Assembly (NCBI GenBank): GCA_964292295.1
Contig: CAXYVC010000011.1
Location: 1-46,036, forward strand
DNA length: 46,036 bases
DNA from: CAXYVC01 sp964292295
GTDB lineage: Bacteria > Acidobacteriota > Holophagae > Holophagales > Holophagaceae
Reading direction: 5' to 3'
How positions within the stretch are numbered: the first letter of the stretch is position 1; each line of letters opens with the position of its first letter. Positions 1 to 7,495 of the stretch are shown one piece after another. Made by a program: the position numbers and the translations under genes. The notes beneath the pieces are model-generated. The model had not been told where the DNA came from and did no database searches. It worked only from the letters and a program-made list of their open reading frames with translations.

Positions 1-174
1 AAGGCCCCCATGGAAGGCGGCAGCGGCGGCCCCCCTGCCGCCCACTGGCGCCGCGCCCAGATCCTGAAGGCCCTGGGGCGGAGGGAAGAGGCCAAGGCTG
101 CAGCCGAAGCCGCATTGAAGCTCGATTCCAAGCATCCAGGGGCGAGAAGGGTGGTGGAGGGGCTGACGTCCTAA
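1..174 (+). CDS. TPR-repeat protein, C-terminal fragment
   Basis: The window opens inside a reading frame that runs from base 1 to a TAA at 172-174 (57 residues visible). The visible part contains a helix-turn-helix pair, AHWRRAQILKALGRREEA followed by AEAALKLDSKHPGA, which has the W..A..L..LGR..EA and A..AL.LDP.HP..A spacing of a tetratricopeptide repeat. TPR proteins act as protein-interaction scaffolds; nothing here shows the partner. The start and any N-terminal domain are outside the window. Confidence 0.6.
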   Translation, partial: KAPMEGGSGGPPAAHWRRAQILKALGRREEAKAAAEAALKLDSKHPGARRVVEGLTS

Positions 175-576
175 ATCTGTGAGCCACCCGCACGTCGCAT
201 CATGCAAGCCACGCGATGCCAATCCTTAACTCACTCAATCAGAACTTCACCCTGTCACATCTTCCGTGGGAGGCGAGATGGCTGGGATCGGAATGCGGGG
301 ATCGGCGGACCCACAGCCCCCGATCTCAAGGCCGAACAACCTCGTTGACAGCGACAACTGGATGTCGCATCTCCATTGCACACAGAGGCACTCCCAGGCA
401 CTAAAAGTGCTTCAATAGACGATTCGAACATTACTTGGTACCTTTCCAAAAGACGAGAACCATAGATTTCAAGCAGCCCGGAAAGCTCGACAAAAACACG
501 ACACCATTGTTGCAAACAAGAGACATATTCGCTTTTGCGGTGAAAAACTCCAAAGTCCAGAGGCAGCTAAAACATT
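175..576. other. gene-free stretch, relatively AT-rich
   Basis: Between the TPR gene and the stop of the epimerase gene there are about 400 bases with only short frames in mixed phases, none with a convincing ribosome binding site or protein-like composition. The DNA is visibly poorer in GC than its neighbours, especially 380-580. I see no tRNA, strong hairpin or repeat here. Confidence 0.5.
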
Positions 577-1551
577 CTAAATACGCCCTGGCAGCTCACC
601 CGCCTGGAAGGCATTCAGCAGATGCCCATGCACTCGCTGAATGCCTTCTGGCAGGCCCACGGGCCGCAAGGGTCGAAGGTCCGCCCAGACCTCGGACCTG
701 AAGTGCAGGCTGAGCGGCTGGAGCGCCGCCGTTGGGCTTGAGGCGCAGATCATCCTCGCCCGCCCCCGGGCAAGGCGGGTGAATATTCCCATCACGCCGG
801 CAATTGTGGCGACTTGGCCGGAATGGAAGATCTTGACCACATCCTCCCGGTGATTGGCACCCAGCCGCCGGAGCGCCGCTAGAAGCATCTCCGCGCCGTC
901 CTCCACATACAGGTAGTCCCGCAACGTATCGAGCGGAACGAAGATACGAATGGGGGTCCGGTCGAGGATGCTTCGGGAGATGTGGGCGATGAGGCCCTGA
1001 GGCTTGTCCAGCCGCTGCCCAGGCCCATAGAGATTGGAGATTCTGGCTACGAGACTGGAAACCGTCGGCCGACCACTCGCCCAGGTCCGGACAAGGGACT
1101 CCTGAACCAACTTGTTGCGTCCATATTCCGAGACGGGGTGGCAGGCCGAGCGCTCCGTGAGGGGCTGGCCCGACCCAACTCCGAAGACGCCCCCCGCAGA
1201 GCTGGCCAGCAGGATGCGGCCGGACGCTTTCGGCAGCCCCTGCCCCAAGAATTCCAGGAGATGCGCAAGATATCGCGTTTCGCGCGCCAATGCTTCGTTG
1301 CCCGTGCCCACGATGCCTGCACCTGCACACCAGAGGACCATCCACTCGCAGTCCCGCCGCTGCACTTCCGCAAAGAACGCAGCGGCGAGTTCCCCAAGCG
1401 TGGTCCGAGCCAAGGCGGCATCCTCCCATGGGATGCCGGAGGGACCTCTGCGCCAGGGGACCGGTCCCGAAGGATCACTATCCATGGCCGCAAGGACATA
1501 CCGCCCCAAGAGGCCCCCCGCCCCCAGCACCCAAGCGAGGGGACGATTCAC
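577..1551 (-). CDS. NAD-dependent epimerase/dehydratase family protein
   Basis: An extended short-chain dehydrogenase of 324 residues. The N-terminus holds the Rossmann dinucleotide-binding loop GAGGLLGR, followed by LLASSAGGVFG and the catalytic pair SEYGRNK (Tyr-x-x-x-Lys); RISNLYGPGQ and DYLYVEDGAE are also typical of nucleotide-sugar epimerases. I place the start at GTG 1551 because the open frame continues upstream only as a shadow of the next gene; that GTG overlaps the glycosyltransferase stop as GTGA, indicating translational coupling. It is the last gene of a minus-strand glycan cluster and probably makes or modifies a nucleotide sugar used by its neighbours. The substrate cannot be read from the sequence. 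Confidence 0.8.
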   Translation of the reverse strand: MNRPLAWVLGAGGLLGRYVLAAMDSDPSGPVPWRRGPSGIPWEDAALARTTLGELAAAFFAEVQRRDCEWMVLWCAGAGIVGTGNEALARETRYLAHLLEFLGQGLPKASGRILLASSAGGVFGVGSGQPLTERSACHPVSEYGRNKLVQESLVRTWASGRPTVSSLVARISNLYGPGQRLDKPQGLIAHISRSILDRTPIRIFVPLDTLRDYLYVEDGAEMLLAALRRLGANHREDVVKIFHSGQVATIAGVMGIFTRLARGRARMICASSPTAALQPLSLHFRSEVWADLRPLRPVGLPEGIQRVHGHLLNAFQAGELPGRI

Positions 1552-2540
1552 GGGCGATGTCCCGACGGCCGGGACACCATGAGATACAGGGGCTTGCCCA
1601 AGGCCATGGTGAGGGTCATCCCCAGATATTCCGCGATCACACCGAGGGAAAAGAGGATCAGGCCAGAAAACATGGACACCGCAATAACCAGCGAGGTCCA
1701 CCCCTGAATGGGGATCTGGTGCGCACATTTGGCGTAGATCACGTAGGCCGTAATCCCCAGGGAGACCAGGATGGAAAGGCCCCCCACAAGGGCTATGACG
1801 CGAAGGAGGCGCGTGCCTGCAGTGAGGATCATGCGCCAAAGGTGAGCCACCAGGCGCCCGAGGGAATAGCCGGAGGCGCGCCCCCGTTCCTCCCGAAGCA
1901 GCACCCTGCAGTAGGCCGTTTGACCCACCACCCAGCTGAGGGCGATATCCAGGTAGACCCCGGGCCCACAGTAGGCCGCAAGGCTTCGCGCGATCTCACC
2001 TTTGACAAGGCGGTAGCTTGAGAACTCCCGGAATGCCACACTCCCCACAAGCAGCCTTCCCAGGATATGGGCAGCCCGGCTGGCCAAGTTCCGCCAGAAG
2101 GCGTGGGGAGCGGGATTGAGGCCATTCGCATAGACCAGTTGGGCACCCTCAGCCAGGGCCCTGTCCAGAAGGGTGCCGATGCAGGCGGGATCGTGCTGCC
2201 CATCCTCGTCCATGGTGATGATCCAGTCGCCGGTGGAGCTGACCATTCCCGCCAGGGTGGCAGGATGCTGGCCGAAATTGCGGGAAAGCCAAATGGGGCG
2301 CACAAACGGGTACATCTCCGCAAGCTCCTGCATGACACCCGTGGAACCATCGATCGCTCCGTCGTTCACGAGCAGCACTTCCACAATCCGGAACGTTCTG
2401 CCCCCAGGGGTAATGGCACCTTCCGCAAGGATGGCCAGCTCTTCAAGGAGACACGGCAGCGTGCACTCCCCCTGGTATACAGGCACAACCACGGACACGG
2501 CCAGGGTGGCAGGGCCAGAAACAACGGATGCTTGGTTCAT
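1548..2540 (-). CDS. Glycosyltransferase family 2, DPM1/ArnC-like, membrane-anchored
   Basis: A 330-residue GT-A glycosyltransferase. The N-terminal domain has VSVVVPVYQGE, VLLVNDGAIDGS and the DxD-like metal site WIITMDEDGQHDP. The C-terminal third carries two hydrophobic helices (LLRVIALVGGLSILVSLGITAYVIY and a second around LVIAVSMFSGLILF), the layout of polyprenyl-phosphate sugar transferases such as ArnC or GtrB. The likely role is moving a sugar from a nucleotide donor to undecaprenyl phosphate at the inner membrane. The frame could begin at TTG 2582; ATG 2540 leaves the usual short N-terminus and is preferred. Its stop overlaps the epimerase start, so the two are coupled. The neighbouring GtrA-domain protein is a natural flippase partner. 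Confidence 0.85.
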   Translation of the reverse strand: MNQASVVSGPATLAVSVVVPVYQGECTLPCLLEELAILAEGAITPGGRTFRIVEVLLVNDGAIDGSTGVMQELAEMYPFVRPIWLSRNFGQHPATLAGMVSSTGDWIITMDEDGQHDPACIGTLLDRALAEGAQLVYANGLNPAPHAFWRNLASRAAHILGRLLVGSVAFREFSSYRLVKGEIARSLAAYCGPGVYLDIALSWVVGQTAYCRVLLREERGRASGYSLGRLVAHLWRMILTAGTRLLRVIALVGGLSILVSLGITAYVIYAKCAHQIPIQGWTSLVIAVSMFSGLILFSLGVIAEYLGMTLTMALGKPLYLMVSRPSGHRP

Positions 2541-2657
2541 GTGGTGGGCCTGGTGTCGAGAGGTGATGGGGGACAACTGCAAGGCATCCCGTGGGTCACG
2601 GGGCGGAGGGGGCTCAGGGGATGTAGCGGGCGGAATGCCCTGAACGGTGCAGCCATA

Positions 2658-3917
2658 TCAGTAGTCCCTCTTCAGCACATAAACGGCGGTTGACTGCGGC
2701 ATGATGAGCGCAAGCAGGAAGGCAATCGGCATCAGCAGCAGGAATAGCGTCTGCTGGTGCCTGCCCAGGGCGGCGGCCACTAGGCTTGCAGCCCAGGTAT
2801 TGGGGAACAGGCCATTCCCGTGGCGAACCACAGAGAAACCGGACATGCCAGCCAAGATTTCCATGTTTTCTTTCGAAGGGAAGCTGATGTGACGCGGCGC
2901 ATCCAGGCCATGCCAGTGCTTGCCGAAGAGCCGAGCTTCCAAGCAATCGATGTTGGGGACCGCCAGATGGAGTGTGCCCCCGGACTTCAGTTTCCGATGC
3001 CAGTAGGCGAAGGTGCCCCGGAGATCCGTAAGGTGCTCCAGGACGAAATGGGAGGTGATGATGTCCACGGAGCCATCGGGTACCGTTGCATCGTCGGCCA
3101 AGGCACTTGCCACGGGAATACCCAGCCGAGCAGCCACCGCCTCCGCCTGGCTCGTTGTCGGTTCGAAACCCAGTCGGACAGCCACCTTCCCGGCGACGGA
3201 CTCCAGATAGGAGCCATCGCCGCACCCGAAGTCGAGCAGGGTCTTTTCAGCATCCCCTCGGCCCGGATCATAGTAGACCCGTCGAATCAGGAGCTTCCGC
3301 CCCAGGGAGAAGGCGCGGGATTTGGGCACGTGGATGGGATAGTCCAGATAGAATCCGTCGGTCGCCACGGGGGTCGGAACCTGCTGGGTGAGCCCGCACC
3401 CACGGCACCGCCCATAGTCCACCACGGCGGGCATGCCGAGGTAGAGGTCCCTGCAGCGGGAAAGGGCCGGTGCAAGATCCCGGCCACCGCATATGAGACA
3501 TTCTCCGGGCTTCAAGGGGACTTCCCCTCGATGGTCCGGGCGGAAAACGAGGCTGCCATTCAGAACGAACGAGAAGGGTATGGTAACGAGCGCGGCGACC
3601 CCTCCAGCGAGGAATCCGTTCATCCAGTGCCGTGCCAGCCACTGGATCGCAATCGAGAGCCCGTACATCGCAAGAAAGATCGCCAGGAAACGGAGAAACC
3701 TCCCCTCTCCCGAATGCCGGAAGACGATTGCCCCATGGAGCCAAAACCCCATCAGCATGCTCACGAGGCTCCCGATTAGCGTTGCGGTGGCAAAGTGAAC
3801 CCCAGCCCGCAGAAGGACGGCGAAGGTAACGTAGGCAGCGGCGGTATTCAGGCTGCCAACAAGGCCGAACCGCACTAGGCGGTTCAGGGTCAGATGCATA
3901 GGGACCAGTTCAGCCAT
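2658..3917 (-). CDS. GtrA-domain / class I SAM methyltransferase fusion protein
   Basis: A single 419-residue frame with two parts. Residues about 1-130 form a GtrA-like domain with four membrane helices (RFGLVGSLNTAAAYVTF is the conserved first one). Residues about 140-400 are a soluble methyltransferase: a Cys4 zinc-like segment (CLICGG and CRGCG), the SAM-binding motif LLDFGCGDGSY, then HFVLEHL and a C-terminal hydrophobic tail. GtrA proteins are thought to translocate lipid-linked sugars; zinc-finger methyltransferases of this kind often modify deoxysugars. ATG 3917 has a good ribosome site (GAGGAAA) and starts 8 bases after the upstream gene. I see no stop between the two halves, so this is a true fusion unless a sequencing indel removed one. 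Confidence 0.75.
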   Translation of the reverse strand: MAELVPMHLTLNRLVRFGLVGSLNTAAAYVTFAVLLRAGVHFATATLIGSLVSMLMGFWLHGAIVFRHSGEGRFLRFLAIFLAMYGLSIAIQWLARHWMNGFLAGGVAALVTIPFSFVLNGSLVFRPDHRGEVPLKPGECLICGGRDLAPALSRCRDLYLGMPAVVDYGRCRGCGLTQQVPTPVATDGFYLDYPIHVPKSRAFSLGRKLLIRRVYYDPGRGDAEKTLLDFGCGDGSYLESVAGKVAVRLGFEPTTSQAEAVAARLGIPVASALADDATVPDGSVDIITSHFVLEHLTDLRGTFAYWHRKLKSGGTLHLAVPNIDCLEARLFGKHWHGLDAPRHISFPSKENMEILAGMSGFSVVRHGNGLFPNTWAASLVAAALGRHQQTLFLLLMPIAFLLALIMPQSTAVYVLKRDY

Positions 3918-3925
3918 GGCTTTCC

Positions 3926-4747
3926 TCAGATGAACCGGTACAGCAGGGAGCGCAGGACGCCCTGCACATGGCCCATGCCCCGGCCGATGGCAAGGGTGAC
4001 CGGCCGCCCCCGCAACGTGCCCTGGGCAAGGCGCCCCATGAAGGCAGCAAACTCCGCCCCCTGCCCCATGCCGATCCTTGCACTCCACTGGCGCTTCGAC
4101 ACCCGGAACGAAACCAGGGCGCAGTCGTCGTACCAGGCCGGCCCGTGCTCCATCAGGCGAAGACCGTAATCGAGATCCACCAGGTACGGGATGCTGGCAT
4201 CGAAGCCCCCAGTGGCCTTCACTGCGGAAGACCGCATGAGCAGTGCACTGGGCTCTCCCAGGAGGTTGCTGCCACGCAATGCGCAGGCACGGGCAACGGC
4301 CAAGCCCGCGACTAGGCCGTCGGCCCATGGAGCCCCGCGGCTGAAGAGCTTCCGTCCGTCATGCCGAATGATGTCGCGCCGACAGAATGCGAATACCGCG
4401 TCGGGATGAGCCTCCAGCGCGGCGACCTGTCTCGTTAGGCAGTCCCCCCTCAGCAGATCGTCCTGATGGAAGAGCTTCACATACCGCCCCCGGGCCGCAC
4501 CAAGGGCCTGGTTCCAGTTCCCCTGGGGCCCCAGGTTGCTCGGATTTCTGCAACAGGTGAAACGGGGATCGGTTTGGCGCTGAAGGATCCCCCAGCTGCC
4601 ATCGGTGGATCCATCGTCAAAGGCAATCACCTCGAAGTCGGCAAAGGTCTGATTGAATACGGAATGCAACGCATCCTCAAGGTGCGAAGCCCCGTTGTAG
4701 ACAGGGATGCACACCGAAACCAAGGGGCTCCGGGAGGACGCGTCCAT
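3926..4747 (-). CDS. Glycosyltransferase family 2
   Basis: A 273-residue GT-A enzyme with the canonical order VSVCIPVYNGASHLEDAL, FEVIAFDDGSTDGS and the metal-binding KLFHQDDLL. It has no membrane anchor, so it is probably a peripheral inner-membrane enzyme extending a lipid-linked glycan. It starts 2 bases after the stop of the upstream membrane glycosyltransferase and ends 8 bases before the GtrA-methyltransferase fusion, so it belongs to the same transcript. Donor and acceptor cannot be deduced. Confidence 0.85.
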   Translation of the reverse strand: MDASSRSPLVSVCIPVYNGASHLEDALHSVFNQTFADFEVIAFDDGSTDGSWGILQRQTDPRFTCCRNPSNLGPQGNWNQALGAARGRYVKLFHQDDLLRGDCLTRQVAALEAHPDAVFAFCRRDIIRHDGRKLFSRGAPWADGLVAGLAVARACALRGSNLLGEPSALLMRSSAVKATGGFDASIPYLVDLDYGLRLMEHGPAWYDDCALVSFRVSKRQWSARIGMGQGAEFAAFMGRLAQGTLRGRPVTLAIGRGMGHVQGVLRSLLYRFI

Positions 4748-4749
4748 AG

Positions 4750-6435
4750 TTAGTACCAGTTCACGAAAAGCCGCTGGTGGTCCCCCGGCCCCACCTGGGG
4801 AAGGCTACCCAGATGTGGGCCGACCCAGACCACCAACGGGACAACTCCCGAGGGGGAGCGCACCTCCACCGGGCCCGCTGCAAGGTGGATTGGACCACCC
4901 GGGATCCCCTGACCGGCAACGGTCCCACCTTGAATGGGCGCAACCTTGCCACCCTGAATCCCGAGGATGATGTACCGCCCAGGGTGCCGTACCAGGTATG
5001 TTCCTCCGCCTGCGGGGAGGCATCCGCCAAGCACCCAAAAATCGTCGGCGAGGGGAATATAGCGCTCGGCCAAAAAGGCCCGCTCTGACTCAGGCAGCCA
5101 GTCGGTCCGATAGTTGGGGATCACCACTGCAGCGGGACGCTCCGAAATCATCTGGGACACAGAGGGGCGTTTCCCTTGGGCGAATGCCTCCAAATTGAGG
5201 CTGTGCAGATACCAGTGGTAGCCAATGGAAGCCCGGGTGAGCACCATGCCGACCGCATCGTATACCCGGTCAGTGGCGGGATCCGTCATCGCTTCCGCCA
5301 ACCGCATCAGGCTTCTTTGCCGAGTGTTGGTCCAGTCGTTATGCCTCAAGGTGGCCGCAAAGAACGGCCCGAAGTGCCCGAAGGCAAGGAGCCCCAGGAG
5401 GATGGCCCTAGGCGCTCCGACCTCCCAAGCCCGCACCGCCCAGGGCAGCGCAAACCGGAAACCGGCGATGTAAGCGAACGGAACGAGGTTGACCAAGTTG
5501 TAGGGGAAGGGAGTGGGATTCACCCAGAGGACGAAGAGTGACCCCAGGCAGAGGAAGACTTCAGGCGCATCGCCACTCCATGAAAGTGCTGCACGACCTT
5601 GCTTGCAGACCCTGTTCAGCCATTCGCCCAGGGCTGCTGCCGAGAGCCCCAGCACGAGGGGAATCTGGAGGGGGAGGCGCCCGAGGGAGAAGGTCCAGCT
5701 AAAGCGGGAGCCGCTCCCTGTCGCAGCGACACCACCCTGCATCCCTGCCACGAAGGCAGGCCAGAGCCCCGTGACGGCATAGGCCATCCACACGAGGCAC
5801 CCACCACAAAGAGCTCCGCCCAACCAAGCTCCAAGCAGCCGGATTCTGGTTTTGCCATGGTGGGGAGGAGGGATGACCAGGAAGGCAATCGTCATGGGAC
5901 CGACGTAGGCAAAGGATTTGAAGGCCACAAACACGAGCATCACAGCCAAAATCCCCATGACGGCATAGGCTTTGGCACCCCAACCACTGGACCGGCCCAG
6001 CCACCAGATGGACAGAAGGCCCAAGAGGATGAGGTTGTCGTGGCGCACCTCAAACCCGTAATCCCACAAGGGCGCGAGCGTGGCAGCACCCAACAGTGCC
6101 ACTGCCATCAAGGGGGAGCGGAGCCGAACCCCCGCGTTCAGGGCAATAAGCGCGATATTCGTCACATAGACCGCCAGGAAGACCAGTCGCCCGCCTTGAA
6201 GCATGGCCTCTGCCGAACCGGCGTTTCGGGTGATCCAGGTGAGGGGGCCCATCATCCAGACCAAGGCATTGGTGAAGAACTGCCCCTCGAGATGCAGGGC
6301 AGCAATTCTTGCCATGGCGAGGTTCTGTAATTCGTCCACTTGATAGATGCGGACCATGGAGAGGATCGAAGCCCATATCCCTAGGCCCAGAAGGGCCATG
6401 ATCAGCCCCCAATGCCATGCCCTGCCTTTACCCAT
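4750..6435 (-). CDS. GT-C-type membrane glycosyltransferase (GT39/ArnT-like)
   Basis: A 561-residue polytopic protein with about ten hydrophobic helices and a soluble C-terminal domain. The first periplasmic loop has the acidic pair QVDELQN, the hallmark of GT-C enzymes that use polyprenyl-phosphate sugars; EVRHDN in a later loop is also typical. It would transfer a sugar outside the inner membrane. ATG 6435 is chosen because GAGGGA precedes it; the frame extends to TTG 6462. It is the first gene of the five-gene minus-strand cluster, whose promoter must lie in the 6436-6840 region. The exact family assignment is from topology and the acidic motif only. Confidence 0.65.
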   Translation of the reverse strand: MGKGRAWHWGLIMALLGLGIWASILSMVRIYQVDELQNLAMARIAALHLEGQFFTNALVWMMGPLTWITRNAGSAEAMLQGGRLVFLAVYVTNIALIALNAGVRLRSPLMAVALLGAATLAPLWDYGFEVRHDNLILLGLLSIWWLGRSSGWGAKAYAVMGILAVMLVFVAFKSFAYVGPMTIAFLVIPPPHHGKTRIRLLGAWLGGALCGGCLVWMAYAVTGLWPAFVAGMQGGVAATGSGSRFSWTFSLGRLPLQIPLVLGLSAAALGEWLNRVCKQGRAALSWSGDAPEVFLCLGSLFVLWVNPTPFPYNLVNLVPFAYIAGFRFALPWAVRAWEVGAPRAILLGLLAFGHFGPFFAATLRHNDWTNTRQRSLMRLAEAMTDPATDRVYDAVGMVLTRASIGYHWYLHSLNLEAFAQGKRPSVSQMISERPAAVVIPNYRTDWLPESERAFLAERYIPLADDFWVLGGCLPAGGGTYLVRHPGRYIILGIQGGKVAPIQGGTVAGQGIPGGPIHLAAGPVEVRSPSGVVPLVVWVGPHLGSLPQVGPGDHQRLFVNWY

Positions 6436-6842
6436 GATTCCCTCGCCGATCATTATGCCCAAGGGTTTTCAGCCTTCGCTTCCAAAAGACCAATGGTGCA
6501 ATGTCCATGAAGGCGGGAAGGTCGACCTTCGCATGTCCCGCGATGTGGCTGGGAATCTTTTGTGTCGCATGGCGAGGCGCCGCCGGCACTGCCGGGTCCC
6601 CGGCCACGACATGGAAAAGGTTCGGGAATGGATGGATGGGGTGCCTCCAAGAGCTTCCCCTGGGGTGGACTACGGCGACCCGACCCGTGGGCCTTCTCGG
6701 GGGTGATGGGTTATGGGCGAGGGCCCGGGATGGACGCAATGCGTCATCGGGATGACGCCCCACGCGCATGTGTCACGAAGATGCGGCCCTTCCCTCTTGT
6801 GGCTGGCGGCACTTCGCCTCATGCTGGGGGCCTTCCATCCCT
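6436..6842. other. intergenic region between glycan cluster and pilin
   Basis: Divergent promoters should lie here: one for the minus-strand glycan cluster and one for the pilin. Several overlapping open frames exist but none has a ribosome site or protein-like composition. No clear sigma-70 boxes stand out; the plus-strand sigma-54-like site starts at 6843. Confidence 0.5.
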
Positions 6843-6858
6843 TGGCACGGTGCTTGAA
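6843..6858 (+). promoter_or_regulatory. sigma-54-type promoter of the pilin gene
   Basis: TGGCAC-N5-TTGAA, matching the RpoN consensus TGGCAC-N5-TTGCW at all but one position (A for C in the -12 element). It lies about 35 bases upstream of the pilin ATG and 23 bases before its AGGAGG ribosome site (6881-6886), leaving a leader of about 24 bases. Pilin genes are classically RpoN/PilR dependent, which supports the reading. Confidence 0.6.
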
Positions 6859-6892
6859 ATACCCGGCCCGGCCCTTACCTAGGAGGTACGCC

Positions 6893-7384
6893 ATGAAGAA
6901 GCAGTCCGGCTTCACCCTCATCGAGCTTCTGCTCGTGCTCGCCATCATCGGCATCATCAGCGCCATCGCCATTCCCGCCCTGCTGAGCCAGCGCGCCCGT
7001 GCCCGCGACAAGACGGCCATCACCAACATGACGGGCCGCGTGAGCGATCTGGTCGGCCAGTACGACAAGCTGAAGGAGTCGGGACTTGCGAGTACTGCGA
7101 TCACCGCGTCATTGGGCAACTACCTTAAGAACACCGGCGGCGCGGACATGAACCCCTGGAATCCTGCGGAACCCGCTTTCAGTTACAAGGTTACCGCGGG
7201 TGACGCCACGACCCAGACTGATGCTGTGGCCGCAGCCAAGGGCCTGGCCACCAAGAAGGGCGAGGCGGTCTTCGGCGTTTCTTACCCTGGCAACGGAACG
7301 CCTGGCTTCATCTACGGCGCGGTGCTGGTCGACAATGCCGTGAACGGCTCCACCAAGGTCGCCAAGGCCACGGCCATCGAGTAG
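6893..7384 (+). CDS. pilA: Type IV pilin (PilA-like major pilin)
   Basis: A 163-residue prepilin. The leader is MKKQSG, followed by the PilD-cleavage and helix motif GFTLIELLLVLAIIGIIS with Glu at mature position 5. The hydrophobic helix is followed by a hydrophilic globular domain rich in Ala, Thr and Gly (for example SYKVTAGDATTQTDA). ATG 6893 is fixed by the perfect AGGAGG at 6881 and by the leader itself; the upstream open frame is spurious. A sigma-54-like promoter precedes it and a strong intrinsic terminator follows, so it is probably an abundant monocistronic transcript. It could be a major pilin or a pseudopilin; isolation from pilus-assembly genes, good expression signals and size favour a major pilin. 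Confidence 0.85.
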   Translation: MKKQSGFTLIELLLVLAIIGIISAIAIPALLSQRARARDKTAITNMTGRVSDLVGQYDKLKESGLASTAITASLGNYLKNTGGADMNPWNPAEPAFSYKVTAGDATTQTDAVAAAKGLATKKGEAVFGVSYPGNGTPGFIYGAVLVDNAVNGSTKVAKATAIE

Positions 7385-7401
7385 GAAAGCGGGAGAATCG
7401 C

Positions 7402-7434
7402 AAAAAAAACGGGGGGACTCCCCCCGTTTTTTTT
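7402..7434 (+). terminator. intrinsic terminator of the pilin gene
   Basis: A-tract, then a stem ACGGGGGG / CCCCCCGT with a 3-base loop (7417-7419) and eight Ts (7427-7434). It lies 18 bases after the pilin stop. The flanking A-run means it can also function on the opposite strand. Confidence 0.9.
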
Positions 7435-7495
7435 GTCCCGGCTGCAAACCCATCGTGTTTGGGGCCAAGATCATTTGGTTGGAGATGCACCACCG

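Noticed and set aside
216..701. Short frames in the AT-rich gap at the start
   Set aside because: No ribosome sites, no recognisable composition, and the second overlaps the epimerase 3' end.
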